From positions 1,178,001 through 1,242,000 of the forward strand of contig OZ243107.1 in assembly GCA_965212245.1 (NCBI GenBank): DNA of 64,000 nucleotides. Direction: 5' to 3'. The stretch comes from CAKZNE01 sp040222435 (GTDB taxonomy: Bacteria; Bacteroidota; Bacteroidia; Flavobacteriales; Schleiferiaceae). The translations under genes were made by a program, and so were the position numbers. Below the pieces are notes generated by a model, which did no database searches, was not told the origin of the DNA, and saw only the letters and a list, made by a program, of their open reading frames with translations. Shown in pieces: positions 15,982 through 24,650 of this stretch (the stretch's first letter is position 1; each line of letters opens with the position of its first letter).

Positions 15982-17045
15982 TCTTTGATAAAACGTTTTA
16001 CCGAAGTGGGATTATTACCCGCCTGAACCCAGTAGATGCCGGCTGGCAGGCCAGTGAGGCTTATTTCGGTAAAGGGTGGCCCATAGGCTTGTTCTCTTAC
16101 CACTTTACCACTCACATGACATATCCGAAGTAAGCCGCGGTAATGCTCACCCATATGCACTTGTAATACGGATTGAGCCGGGTTGGGGTATACTTCCACT
16201 AAATGGTGCGCAGGTCTATCCAGGTTTACATAATTGGGGCAGCTGGTGCTGAAACTGGTGTCATATTCTCCAATATGCCACTTCAGCAGGCTATCATGCA
16301 CCACTACTTTAGCTGCAGCTCTTATCTGGGCTGCGGTAGCTACGGCCAGCCCTGCATTAAAGCTGCTCTGGCTAGGGTCTTTACGGAAAATAGCCGTGTA
16401 AAAGCAACAAGCTGCGGCATAACTTCCGGCCAGGGAGGGGTGGCTTTCATCGGCTTGGTACAGCTCAATACCAGGGTGGTTTTGCCGTATATACCGCCAT
16501 ACGGCACCCACCGGAGAAACCACCGCATTATTGGTGTCGGCCATGTGTCTGTATCGCAGGGATAAGAGACTATCCATGCCTTCGTAGGTACATACATAGG
16601 GCCAGTTGGGGTAAGCCGCACAGTTTACCTGGTCTCCGTTCTTCCGTCCCCAGGTCATGTAAAACATGGTTTCGGTACACGCATCGGAAAAGGTAATCAC
16701 ACTATCCAGGTAACGTGCCGGGGGGTATACGGAAAATGCTACGTTAGAAGGATCAAGCGAAGGGACCTGGCTCTGATCCTGTAAAACAACATAATCCCAG
16801 CCACCCTGCATGATCTTGGCCAGGGATACCGGAGAAACATGATGCACCCACAGGGAAGAGCCTCCCGGAGTATGATTGTCATAGATCAGAGTGTCTCCGC
16901 TTGAAGTGGCCATATCCGCAATGAGCTGCGGCAGATTATTGTAATAGGTATAGCTGTTGCCCAAAAAGAGGGCCTTGCGCGTATGCGTTTGGGCATGCAT
17001 GAATATACTGAGCAGAATGGCCGAACAAAGTCCCGTGATCTTCAT
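15978..17045 (-). CDS. T9SS-exported SGNH/GDSL-type hydrolase
   Basis: About 355 residues, starting at ATG 17045 (MKITGLCSAILLSIFMHAQ, a good signal peptide); upstream codons in the longer frame overlap a TATCTTTA -7-like string. The mature N-terminus holds the block I motif ALFLGNSYTYYNNLPQL with the nucleophilic Ser. DYVVLQDQSQVPS and a C-terminal catalytic DESHPSLAGSY (Asp-x-x-His) complete an SGNH fold of the DUF4886 type. The last 75 residues are a T9SS sorting domain (VEVYPNPAQSVLQVH through GIYWVQAGN). It is probably a surface-exposed esterase or deacetylase. It begins 51 bases after the preceding secreted protein gene on the same strand. Confidence 0.85.
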   Translation of the reverse strand: MKITGLCSAILLSIFMHAQTHTRKALFLGNSYTYYNNLPQLIADMATSSGDTLIYDNHTPGGSSLWVHHVSPVSLAKIMQGGWDYVVLQDQSQVPSLDPSNVAFSVYPPARYLDSVITFSDACTETMFYMTWGRKNGDQVNCAAYPNWPYVCTYEGMDSLLSLRYRHMADTNNAVVSPVGAVWRYIRQNHPGIELYQADESHPSLAGSYAAACCFYTAIFRKDPSQSSFNAGLAVATAAQIRAAAKVVVHDSLLKWHIGEYDTSFSTSCPNYVNLDRPAHHLVEVYPNPAQSVLQVHMGEHYRGLLRICHVSGKVVREQAYGPPFTEISLTGLPAGIYWVQAGNNPTSVKRFIKD

Positions 17046-17096
17046 ATCAGGTAAAGATACCAAAACAAGGTAAAGGTTTCTTAAAGAAGGCATTCA

Positions 17097-18023
17097 CTAA
17101 GGCTTATGCATACTTTGCGGCTTTGGTTCCAGGCATCCGCAGGGCAGTTTTTCAAGAGGTGAATAGTGCAAACTTATGGGAGGACTGCCGTTTTCGCTAT
17201 TGTAATCTTTAAGGTTGATGGATTTGCGGTGTACTCCATTCACCACAAAGGATACTTCATAGTGGAAGAGAACATCGTTGAGTATGCTAACCTCACAGTC
17301 TAAATACTTTTTAGTGGAATCAGGCCCCGGCAAGCCAGTACTATTTTTAACATAATAATAGGGAAGAAAGAGTTCAGTGCTGTCGGTTGAATCCCTTTTC
17401 AGCGCACCAATACCTGAGGCTCCGAGACCGTTTGTAAGGCCGTGCGCGTTTAGCCAGGGAAAGTCTTTACACTCCACCTTGAAAGGTAAAAAATCAACAC
17501 CTGTACCGTCAAATGAACTATCAAATTCTACGGGGATGTATTTGATATACATCGGTTTAAGCACGTTGTAGTCCAGATAGACCCTTTGAACCGGCTTTTC
17601 GCCCTTAAACACAAACTCATCTGGTGTAACAATACCTATGTCGTATACGGTGTTGGAGTCGCTAAGCACATGCGGGCTCTTTTTAAACACCGGAGGCGAA
17701 GCGATATAATATTTGGAAACGTAAAATGTATCCTGGGTAAGAGAATCTATCTGTTGTCCAAAGGGGAGGCCCGAAAGGATCTGATTAGCCTTATTCCATT
17801 TAAAGCCCTTCGGCCCGTTCCAGAATTTGCTGGATACGTTCAGGATAGTGTTGCAACCAAAGAGGGCTATGGAATGGTATTCAGAATGAGCTTGGGTGGA
17901 GTTTCCAAGGTTAAAATTCACATATCCGGTACTATCTGCGGTGTAGGTATTCTGAGCAATTGCTCCCGAATAAAGAAGGATTAAAGAAAGGAGAAGTGCT
18001 ATACGTTTGGTGGTTGGTTGCAT
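17097..18023 (-). CDS. Secreted protein of unknown function
   Basis: A 308-residue exported protein: signal peptide MQPTTKRIALLLSLILLYSGAIAQ, then a mature part without membrane helices. I recognise no family. The mature chain looks beta-rich (VYDIGIVTPDEFVFKGEKPV; RVYLDYNVLKPMYIKYIPV) and has several cysteines, including a CGC near the C-terminus (KLPCGCLEP). There is no T9SS sorting domain, so it may stay in the periplasm or at the inner face of the outer membrane. It is followed directly by the SGNH hydrolase gene and may be co-transcribed with it. The 194 bases upstream hold nothing I can name. Confidence 0.7.
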   Translation of the reverse strand: MQPTTKRIALLLSLILLYSGAIAQNTYTADSTGYVNFNLGNSTQAHSEYHSIALFGCNTILNVSSKFWNGPKGFKWNKANQILSGLPFGQQIDSLTQDTFYVSKYYIASPPVFKKSPHVLSDSNTVYDIGIVTPDEFVFKGEKPVQRVYLDYNVLKPMYIKYIPVEFDSSFDGTGVDFLPFKVECKDFPWLNAHGLTNGLGASGIGALKRDSTDSTELFLPYYYVKNSTGLPGPDSTKKYLDCEVSILNDVLFHYEVSFVVNGVHRKSINLKDYNSENGSPPISLHYSPLEKLPCGCLEPKPQSMHKP

Positions 18024-18217
18024 TTTGTTTGGGTATGGTAAGTAAAAAAACAGCTTGTGATAAGAAGAATCTTCGTCTAATGTAACACATCCGGGGAATC
18101 ATTTATAAAGGTGGTTGTGAAAAGAAGGAGTTCCCGGGGATAGGATGCCAGGCTTGGGGGGTGATGAGGTTTAGAACAAGCATGCTGCTACGCTGGCGGA
18201 GGTATGCAGGTTTTGTT

Positions 18218-18814
18218 TTATTCTCCGAGGATTTTTCGCAATCCGGATAATGTTCGGAAAGGCAGCTCAGCTATTGAGTTATTGGCCAGCCATGACGGAA
18301 TATTATCTCCGGGTTCGGAGTGAAATTCATAGATGACTTCTGTTTTTTCCCCTATAGGCTGTAATAAAATATACCCTTCTGCTTTTCTCACCCTTACTAT
18401 TCCCTCCTTTTCCGGTATATAATCAGGGATTCCTTTTAAAAATATTCTTACCACTCCCCGGGGAAATGCATTGATAGACATACGGTAAACCATGTCCCTA
18501 TTACTATAAGGCCATGGAAACAGGGTCTCCACATAATTGTACTGAGCATCACCCTCCTGCTTTAGGAGTTTCGATGTTTTTGTATAGCCGTACCATTGGG
18601 TATAATTATCGGCATTCTTCAGGATGTCTAAAATTTCATCCGTGCTTGCATTAACAATCGTAACAGCTTTAAAAGCTTTGAAATCTGAGTCTTCTTTTAT
18701 TTTCGTATAAACAATGATGTCTTCTTTATCTGTGTCAATTTCCCATGAGTTTTGAGCAGAATGAGCTATTGACAGTAAGCAGAATAAACCTATCAGTAAT
18801 GTTTTCATTTTCAC
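18218..18814 (-). CDS. Secreted START-domain protein
   Basis: A 198-residue protein with signal peptide MKMKTLLIGLFCLLSIAHSAQ and a START/SRPBCC lipid-binding fold: SWEIDTDKEDIIVYTKIKED, DFKAFKAVTIVNASTDEIL, LFPWPYSNRDMVYRM (the W-P-x-x-x-R-D signature of START proteins). The C-terminal helix is LANNSIAELPFRTLSGLRKIL. It probably binds a hydrophobic ligand in the periplasm. It is the last gene of a three-gene unit with a four-helix membrane protein (12-base gap) and a Crp-type regulator. Confidence 0.88.
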   Translation of the reverse strand: MKMKTLLIGLFCLLSIAHSAQNSWEIDTDKEDIIVYTKIKEDSDFKAFKAVTIVNASTDEILDILKNADNYTQWYGYTKTSKLLKQEGDAQYNYVETLFPWPYSNRDMVYRMSINAFPRGVVRIFLKGIPDYIPEKEGIVRVRKAEGYILLQPIGEKTEVIYEFHSEPGDNIPSWLANNSIAELPFRTLSGLRKILGE

Positions 18815-18826
18815 GATTGCGGTTGG

Positions 18827-19237
18827 CTAGAGTATATTTTCTTTGGTTTTATATAGCCTATGGAAGTAATAAAGGAACAGGAATGAAAAAATAAAATCAC
18901 CCACTATCACAATGAATACAACGGGCCCGGCCATACCGGCCAGGTAAAATTTTAACAATGAGAAGGCAAAACCTACTTTTCCAATGCCGCCAACAATTAC
19001 AATACCCGTATGCTTTAGTGGATTATACGCTACAATTGAATAGCCGATAAAGTATACCAGTGTAGTTCCCCACGCTCCTTGATATATGGCATAATAAAGC
19101 GGATCGACCAATTCTCTGTTGAAAAAACCATTGAAGGTGTAAGCTGTGTTGAAGTAGCCAAAAATTGCTCCTGTTAAATTCCACAAGGCTGAAATAATAA
19201 ACAAGATTTTGAAAAAACGAAGTTCTTTGCTTTTCAT
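18827..19237 (-). CDS. Four-helix membrane protein
   Basis: About 136 residues from ATG 19237 (MKSKELRFFK), preferred over an upstream codon at 19285 because a basic N-terminus followed at once by a membrane helix is typical. Four hydrophobic segments are visible: ILFIISALWNLTGAIF, a second around GAWGTTLVYFIGYSIVAY, GIVIVGGIGKVGFAFSLL and FIVIVGDFIFSFLFLYYF. I know no function for it. It sits between a Crp-family regulator and a START protein on one strand, so it is likely controlled by that regulator. It might be involved in lipid or redox homeostasis, but that is a guess. Confidence 0.75.
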   Translation of the reverse strand: MKSKELRFFKILFIISALWNLTGAIFGYFNTAYTFNGFFNRELVDPLYYAIYQGAWGTTLVYFIGYSIVAYNPLKHTGIVIVGGIGKVGFAFSLLKFYLAGMAGPVVFIVIVGDFIFSFLFLYYFHRLYKTKENIL

Positions 19238-19322
19238 TACAATATTGATTTTGAGTAAAACTGAATTGTAAATTAAGCGCAACAAAAAAGGCTGTGCATT
19301 TACATATGTAAAGAAATGCTGC

Positions 19323-19895
19323 CTATTGAGATAAATTTTTCCTGATTCTACTCAGTTGAGTAGGGCTAATTCCAAGATAGGAGGCAATATGGTATTGTGG
19401 GATTACTAATTCAATGCCGGGATATTCCTTTTGCAGAATCAAATAACGCCTGTCAGCATCTAACATCGCCATTTCGAGTTCTTTTTTTTCATTACTCAAA
19501 AAATAGTTTTCCGCAATGAGGCGCCTCAATCGTTCAATCTCAAAATTACCTTCCGATAACTTTTCGATTGCATAAAATGAAGCTTTCCAAATTTTACAAT
19601 CTGTAAGCGCTTGCTGGGCAACTTCGTTCTTTTGCTTACTAATGAGTGAAGCATAAGACCCTATGATTGAGGGTGCTGAAAAAAAGGTTTTGTTATATTC
19701 CTTTCCCTCATTGTTCACATAAAAAGCCCTTACTACACCAGTTTCTAAAAAGGCAATTTCTTTCGCAAATTGTCCTTTTCTTATAAAGTAGGCTCCTTTT
19801 TTCAATTCATCGTAAACAAATATTTCCCCCATCAGCCTTAGTACTTTTTCAGAAAGCGGGACGGTACTATTAAAGAATTTAATAAGGTTCTCCAT
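19323..19895 (-). CDS. Crp/Fnr-family transcription regulator
   Basis: A 190-residue regulator. The N-terminal cyclic-nucleotide-binding beta-roll covers about residues 15-115 (YDELKKGAYFIRKGQFAKEIAFLETGVVRAFYV). The phosphate-binding residues of true cAMP binders are not evident, which is common in Bacteroidota. A dimer helix and a C-terminal helix-turn-helix follow (IPQYHIASYLGISPTQLSRIRKN). It is the first gene of a unit with the four-helix protein and the START protein (85 bases to the start of the next gene). The codons of this trio look somewhat more AT-rich than those of the flanking metal genes, a possible hint of separate origin. Confidence 0.9.
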   Translation of the reverse strand: MENLIKFFNSTVPLSEKVLRLMGEIFVYDELKKGAYFIRKGQFAKEIAFLETGVVRAFYVNNEGKEYNKTFFSAPSIIGSYASLISKQKNEVAQQALTDCKIWKASFYAIEKLSEGNFEIERLRRLIAENYFLSNEKKELEMAMLDADRRYLILQKEYPGIELVIPQYHIASYLGISPTQLSRIRKNLSQ

Positions 19896-20030
19896 GATGT
19901 TCTGTGAGATTGACGAGCCTGTCTCTTCAGCAGCTAATATCTCCTGCTAAACGCAGTTCTGTTTCAGGAACGGAAAGATATTGAATTTGATAATGAGGGA
20001 GGTATTTGAGTACCTCTTTCCACTTAGCCG

Positions 20031-20909
20031 CTAATAGGCAGGTTTTTTAAGCGGGGCTTTTGTCCCTTTTCCAGCTTTTACTTTATAAACCCCATAAGCA
20101 CCGGCAAACAAAATTCCGGCTACAGTAGCCATAGCCCCGGCAATGCTGCCGTTGAGCCATGTGGCTAAAACATAACCACATACAGAGATCAACAGGCTGA
20201 GAATAGCGGTATAGAGCAACATGGTCTTTAATCTTCCGGTAAGGAGGTACGCGGTGGCGGGTGGAGCAATAAGCAGCGCTACCACCAGTATCGCCCCAAC
20301 CGATTCAAAAGACACCACAGTGGTAAGGGACACCAGGCTCATAAACACAAAGTGCCAGATTACTGTGGAGATACCCAGTGCTTTAGCATAATCGGGGTTA
20401 AAGGTGGTAATGAAGAAGCCTTTATAGCCAATACGGGTTACCAGCAGCACAATCAAAGCCATAGCACCACTGACCCAGAGCGGGCGTGGGCCCAGGTTGG
20501 TTCCGGAATGGGTAATGATGAGATCCAGTGGGACGTACGCTATCTCACCGTAGAGTACGCATTCCTGATCCAGGTCTACCTGCCCGGTAAAGGCCGAGAT
20601 AAGGATCACGCCCAGGGCAAACAACCAGGTGAAGGTTATGCCAATGGAGGCGTCTTCCTGCAGGCGCGCTTTTTTGTGTAATAATTCAATGAGTACGGTG
20701 GTTAACACGCCCACCGCTGCCGCGCCTATAAGCATGGGAATATTATTGCGAGACCCGGAAACGAGGAAGGCAATCACTATACCGGGTAGCACGGAATGGG
20801 AAATAGCATCACCCACCATGGCCATCTTCCGCAGTATGAGAAAGGTACCGAGGGTGCCACAACTGAGGGCAATGCAAAAAGCGGTCAATATGATATACAG
20901 CGCTTCCAT
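20031..20909 (-). CDS. Mn/Zn/Fe ABC transporter permease (ABC-3 family)
   Basis: A 292-residue integral membrane protein with about eight helices, of the TroCD/MntCD/ZnuB type. Signatures include LGTFLILRKMAMVGDAISHSVLPGI near the N-terminus and SFESVGAILVVALLIAPPATAYLL near the middle. It is the last gene of the five-gene metal import operon and begins right after the stop of the other permease. Together the two permeases would form a heterodimeric channel driven by the ATPase encoded upstream. Unlike its partner it has no extra C-terminal domain; it ends in a short basic tail (KVKAGKGTKAPLKK). Confidence 0.92.
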   Translation of the reverse strand: MEALYIILTAFCIALSCGTLGTFLILRKMAMVGDAISHSVLPGIVIAFLVSGSRNNIPMLIGAAAVGVLTTVLIELLHKKARLQEDASIGITFTWLFALGVILISAFTGQVDLDQECVLYGEIAYVPLDLIITHSGTNLGPRPLWVSGAMALIVLLVTRIGYKGFFITTFNPDYAKALGISTVIWHFVFMSLVSLTTVVSFESVGAILVVALLIAPPATAYLLTGRLKTMLLYTAILSLLISVCGYVLATWLNGSIAGAMATVAGILFAGAYGVYKVKAGKGTKAPLKKPAY

Positions 20910-22202
20910 CTATTTACGGGGATAAGGTATAGGGCTGTGGTGTGGATCGGTTTCCGGGTAGTCTAGTTCACGCAGAAGTTGCTCCTCAATTTCAGGGGTA
21001 ATAATGTGTTCTATGGTTTCCGCATTAGGGTGAATATGGTCGGCCTTGAGGCGCATCCGCTCTGTAAGATACATTTCCCACAGACGATGCAGGCGCACCA
21101 CGCGCTTAGCTTCTTCATAACCCTTTTCGGAAAGACTCCAGTTGTGCCCCTCCGGTATGAGGTAGAACTGTTTGCGTAAACGACCCAGGGCGGTGTTGTA
21201 TTCGGTATCCGAGAATGGGCGTTTCTCCAGCAACTCTTCCCGGGAAAAAGTGCGGGAGGTCGGGTTATTTTCCCGCAGGTGGTAAAAAGTCTTCAGCAGG
21301 TTTTCCGAGAGTATCTTTTTACGGTTCTGTTGTTGTTGACGAATACGTGCAACCACTCCTTTCTTGGGTGCGAAGAAAAGTGAAAAAAGAGCCAGAAAAG
21401 AAAGGCACATTACGATCCACGGACCGGTGGGCATATTGGGAGCGGCAAAGGAGATGTAGGATCCTACCAAGCCGGAAAGGCCTCCGGCAATGGCGGCCAG
21501 GACCATCATCACCAACAGACTTTCCGTCCAAGAACGGGCAGTAGCAGCCGGGGTAATGAGCAAAGCAGCCATCAAAACCACTCCAACCGATTGAATACCA
21601 ATAGCAATGGCCAGTACAGTAATGGTGGAAAGAATGAATTGCAGCCGTTTTACCGGTAAGCCTGAGGCTTGGGCAAAATCAGGGTTAAAGCTCAACACTT
21701 TAAATTCCTTAAAAAAGAGAATGACCGCTATTAATAGTATGAGGGCCACAATGCCATAGGCGAGGAGGTCGCTGCGCGTCATGGAGGCGGCCTTGCCAAA
21801 GAGGAATTGATCCAGGCCGGCCTGGTTGCCAGCCCCGGAATGCTGTATAGAGGTTAAAAGCAATATACCTATACCAAAAAAAACACTGAGGACCAACCCA
21901 ATAGCGGTGTCAGGTTTTAGCTTGGTAGCTTTGGAAAGATGTTCAATGAGGAGCATGGCTATCCAGCCGGAAATGAGCGCTCCGCTCATGAGCACAAAAG
22001 GATTTTTGGTTTGGAACAGCATAAAGGCAATGGCAATGCCCGGCAGTATGGCGTGTGCCACTGCATCGCCCACCAGGGAGCGCTTGCGCAAAAAAGCAAA
22101 AGTGCCCACGGTAGCAGCACTCATCCCGAGGAAAATCGTTCCGAAGGTAACCGTACGGACGTTTGGGTCCTGGAAGCTCAGGAATTCGAGCAGCTTATCC
22201 AT
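20910..22202 (-). CDS. Mn/Zn/Fe ABC permease fused to a DtxR-like metal-sensing domain
   Basis: 430 residues, against about 290 for a plain permease. Residues 1-285 are an ABC-3 permease (TFAFLRKRSLVGDAVAHAILPGI; QSVGVVLMAALLITPAATARSW). From about 290 a cytoplasmic extension begins with a winged-helix-like part (SREELLEKRPFSDTEYNTALG, LSEKGYEEAKRVVRLHRLWE). It ends with the metal-binding and dimerisation part of DtxR regulators (NAETIEHIITPEIEEQLL, YPETDPHHSPIP). The His and Glu residues used as metal ligands in that family are present (HRLWE, ETIEH). It overlaps the ATPase gene by eight bases. The domain probably senses cytoplasmic metal and gates transport, rather than acting as a repressor. 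Confidence 0.9.
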   Translation of the reverse strand: MDKLLEFLSFQDPNVRTVTFGTIFLGMSAATVGTFAFLRKRSLVGDAVAHAILPGIAIAFMLFQTKNPFVLMSGALISGWIAMLLIEHLSKATKLKPDTAIGLVLSVFFGIGILLLTSIQHSGAGNQAGLDQFLFGKAASMTRSDLLAYGIVALILLIAVILFFKEFKVLSFNPDFAQASGLPVKRLQFILSTITVLAIAIGIQSVGVVLMAALLITPAATARSWTESLLVMMVLAAIAGGLSGLVGSYISFAAPNMPTGPWIVMCLSFLALFSLFFAPKKGVVARIRQQQQNRKKILSENLLKTFYHLRENNPTSRTFSREELLEKRPFSDTEYNTALGRLRKQFYLIPEGHNWSLSEKGYEEAKRVVRLHRLWEMYLTERMRLKADHIHPNAETIEHIITPEIEEQLLRELDYPETDPHHSPIPYPRK

Positions 22203-23010
22203 CGCCTTGTCCCTCTTTTTCTTTAAAGTTGCTCTCGCGTATGGGGAAGTCTTTCTTAGCTATCAGGTCGCCAATGCGCGACAATACCGTTAAGCGACCA
22301 CCATAGGCCTCCTGTAAAAGGTTAGAAGTGAAGACTTCATCTTTAGGCCCAGAAGCCACCAGGCGAGTGTTCAGCAGTACGATCCAGTCGAAATATTCAT
22401 AAGCGGTCTGCAGGTCGTGATGCACAATGATCACCGTTTTGCCCTCTTTTTTCATCTCGGTGAGCAGGTTGAGAATACTCTCTTCCGTAGCAGCATCCAC
22501 CCCTACAAAAGGTTCGTCCATAAGGTAAAGGTCTGCCTGCTGTGCAAGGCTGCGGGCAATGAATACCCTTTGCTGCTGTCCACCGGAAAGCTGGCTGATC
22601 TGCCGTTTGGCATATTCCAACATGTTTACTTTTTCCAGCGATTGGGTGGTGATCTCACGGTCACGGGCCGTCATGCGTTTAAAAAGGTTGTTCTTTCGGT
22701 AACGGCCCATTTGGACCACTTCAAATACATTAGCCGGAAAATCCCAGTCTACGCTTTCACGTTGTGGCACGTATGAAACCCGTTCGCGAATATCATTGAG
22801 CTTTTTACCAAAGAGGTTTACATAACCACTGTCCGGCTCCATCAAGCCCATAATGTTTTTAAGGAGGGTAGTCTTTCCCGAACCGTTGGGCCCCACAATG
22901 CCGATCAACTGACCTTGCGGAAGCTGAAAGTCAATATCCCAAAGCACAGGTTTACGGTTGTAGCTGGCCGTTAGGTTATGGACTTCCAGAGCAGGTGCAT
23001 CAATATTCAT
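22195..23010 (-). CDS. Mn/Zn/Fe ABC transporter ATP-binding protein
   Basis: A 271-residue ABC ATPase of the metal-importer class. Walker A is GPNGSGKTTLLKN (about residues 38-50), the Q-loop region is VSYVPQRESVDWDFP (the sequence typical of MntB/TroB-like proteins), the signature is SQLSGGQQQRVFIARSL, Walker B is ADLYLMDEPFVGVD, and the switch His is in IVHHDL. It energises the two permeases encoded downstream. It overlaps the binding-protein gene by four bases upstream and the fused permease gene by eight bases downstream, so all are translationally coupled. Confidence 0.95.
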   Translation of the reverse strand: MNIDAPALEVHNLTASYNRKPVLWDIDFQLPQGQLIGIVGPNGSGKTTLLKNIMGLMEPDSGYVNLFGKKLNDIRERVSYVPQRESVDWDFPANVFEVVQMGRYRKNNLFKRMTARDREITTQSLEKVNMLEYAKRQISQLSGGQQQRVFIARSLAQQADLYLMDEPFVGVDAATEESILNLLTEMKKEGKTVIIVHHDLQTAYEYFDWIVLLNTRLVASGPKDEVFTSNLLQEAYGGRLTVLSRIGDLIAKKDFPIRESNFKEKEGQGDG

Positions 23011-23933
23011 CGCAACGCATTTACTATGGTGTTCACATTATGCCTCACCATCCCTGTGTAGGTGCCTTCCGGAGTTCCGGCCGAGCCCATGGCATCAGAA
23101 AAGAGTTCACCACCCAGTTGTACGGGGTGTTCTTTGCCTTCACAACCTTCAATTACTGCTTCAATAGATCGCTTGGGAACCGAGCTTTCTACAAAAAGTG
23201 CTTTAATCTTTTTGGAGGATATATAATTCACCAGTTCGGTAACATCCTGTAGTCCGTATTCAGCGGTAGTAGATATGCCCTGTAGTCCGCGAACCTCCAT
23301 ATTATAGGCCCGGCCAAAATACTTGAAAGCGTCATGGGCGGTGATCATAACCCTTTGGCTGTCAGGAATACTTCGGATCTTAGAGATGCAGAAGTTGTGC
23401 AGTTCTTCCAGTTCCTGCCGGTAAGCCATCTGGTTCTTCTGAATGTAATTTTTCCAATCGGGATAGAGCTTTTGCAGCTCTCGTGACACACCATCCATGG
23501 CTTCTATCCAAATAGAAACGTCAAACCAGATGTGTGGATCGTGAGCTCCGGCAAAGCTGGTGGAGTTGATTAAACGCTCCGGGCTGACCATATCCCCGGC
23601 TGCAATCACTGCTTTTTGCTTTTGCAGCTTGTCAAAGATGGAGCCCATTTTGCCTTCCAGATGAAGACCGTTGTACACAATAGCCTGCGCATCAGTCAGT
23701 AATCTGATATCGCCCTGGGTGGCTTTGTAGAGGTGAGGATCTACACCCGGACCCATGAGCACTTTTACTTCGGCACTATCGCCCATCAGATGTTGCACCA
23801 TATCACCGAGCATGCCGGTGGTACAAACTATCTGAGGTTTGCCTTCTTCATCAGTTCCGGTTTCAGAAGAAGAAGAGTTCTGACAACTAATGACTAACAT
23901 TGTAATTAAGGCAGAAAGGATTATTTTTTTCAT
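23007..23933 (-). CDS. Metal ABC transporter substrate-binding lipoprotein (TroA/ZnuA family)
   Basis: A 308-residue cluster A-I binding protein. The lipoprotein signal MKKIILSALITMLVISC puts the acylated Cys at 17. Metal ligands can be read in order: His in DPHLYK, His in DPHIWFD, His in TAHDAFKYFGRAY and Asp in LFSDAMGS. A His at the third position is as in TroA and ZnuA, while strict Mn binders such as PsaA have Glu, so Mn, Zn or Fe are all possible. There is no His-rich loop of the ZnuA type. It captures metal in the periplasm for the ATPase-permease complex. The gene overlaps the regulator gene by four bases. Confidence 0.93.
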   Translation of the reverse strand: MKKIILSALITMLVISCQNSSSSETGTDEEGKPQIVCTTGMLGDMVQHLMGDSAEVKVLMGPGVDPHLYKATQGDIRLLTDAQAIVYNGLHLEGKMGSIFDKLQKQKAVIAAGDMVSPERLINSTSFAGAHDPHIWFDVSIWIEAMDGVSRELQKLYPDWKNYIQKNQMAYRQELEELHNFCISKIRSIPDSQRVMITAHDAFKYFGRAYNMEVRGLQGISTTAEYGLQDVTELVNYISSKKIKALFVESSVPKRSIEAVIEGCEGKEHPVQLGGELFSDAMGSAGTPEGTYTGMVRHNVNTIVNALR

Positions 23934-24586
23934 TGTACAAAAATGTTTTTACTGGCCAGAGAGCTCAGGTGAAGTTCTTGTCCGTGCACCGAAAGCCGCA
24001 TGGAGCGGTCAAACTCTTCTATTTCTATAATTTCTATTTCATCACCGAGACCTATACCTAGTTTAGCGATGTACTTTAAAAAATCGGGTGCTGTATCCTT
24101 AACACCCCGAACTTTTACCGTTTTCCCGGGCTTACAATTGTCCAGAGTAAGGTTGCTGCTATGTGGAAATATTCCATTCTTATCCGGTATAGGGTCTCCG
24201 TGCGGGTCATATTGAGGGAAACCCAAAAACTCTTCAAGGTGATCGGTGAGTTTGCGCGACTGAATATGTTCCAGTTGCTCGGCAATCTCGTGCACTTCTT
24301 CCCAACCAAAATTGAGCTTGTCCACCAGGAAACATTCCCAAAGGCGGTGCTTGCGGACGGTTGAAATAGCCACCTTTTCTCCTTCTTCTGTCAGCTCAGC
24401 TCCCTGATACTTTTTATAATGAAGAACTCCTTTCTCTTTCAGCTTGCGTAACATTTCAGTTACGGTGCTGGGCTTAGTCTCCAGGCTTTCAGATATGGAA
24501 TTGGTACTTACTCCCTTGTCTGCATCCCGTGAAAGAAAGTAAATAGCTTTGAGGTAGTTTTCTTCGGTAAGGGTATAGTTATTCAT
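23930..24586 (-). CDS. mntR: DtxR/MntR-family metal-dependent transcription regulator
   Basis: A 218-residue three-domain regulator. The N-terminal winged helix (TEENYLKAIYFLSRDAD; SISESLETKPSTVTEMLRKL) is followed by the dimer/metal domain (RKHRLWECFLVDKLNFGWEEVHEIAEQLEH) and a C-terminal SH3-like domain (GKTVKVRGVKDTAPDFLKYIAKLGIG). The residue aligned with the Cys102 ligand of DtxR is Glu (HEIAEQLEH), as in manganese-responsive members, which supports Mn. It is the first gene of the import operon it most likely represses. An inverted repeat in the divergent intergenic region is the probable operator. Confidence 0.9.
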   Translation of the reverse strand: MNNYTLTEENYLKAIYFLSRDADKGVSTNSISESLETKPSTVTEMLRKLKEKGVLHYKKYQGAELTEEGEKVAISTVRKHRLWECFLVDKLNFGWEEVHEIAEQLEHIQSRKLTDHLEEFLGFPQYDPHGDPIPDKNGIFPHSSNLTLDNCKPGKTVKVRGVKDTAPDFLKYIAKLGIGLGDEIEIIEIEEFDRSMRLSVHGQELHLSSLASKNIFVQ

Positions 24587-24596
24587 AATTATGCGG

Positions 24597-24604
24597 CAAA
24601 TCTA
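24597..24604 (-). promoter_or_regulatory. Candidate -7 box TAGATTTG for the metal import operon
   Basis: A perfect TAnnTTTG on the minus strand, 10 bases before the regulator's ATG. A TTTC lies 20 bases upstream at the -33 position. The inverted repeat at 24635-24650 is just upstream of that, so one operator could act on both divergent promoters. Confidence 0.55.
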
Positions 24605-24612
24605 AGTATTAG

Positions 24613-24650
24613 TTTGGAAATACAGAAATATAAATTTAGGTTTGCCTAAA
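24613..24650 (+). promoter_or_regulatory. Promoter with overlapping DtxR/MntR-type operator
   Basis: TTTG (24613-24616), a 20-base spacer and TAGGTTTG (24637-24644) form a full Bacteroidota promoter for the gene at 24661. The -7 box lies wholly inside a perfect inverted repeat, TTTAGG (24635-24640), TTTG, CCTAAA (24645-24650). The repeat resembles DtxR-family boxes. A bound repressor would hide the -7 box. Because a DtxR-family regulator is encoded 49 bases away, it is the natural candidate. Confidence 0.75.

Noticed and set aside
19985..20030. GAGGTA/TACCTC hairpin after the metal operon as a terminator
   Set aside because: The stem has no following T run on the minus strand, so there is not enough support.
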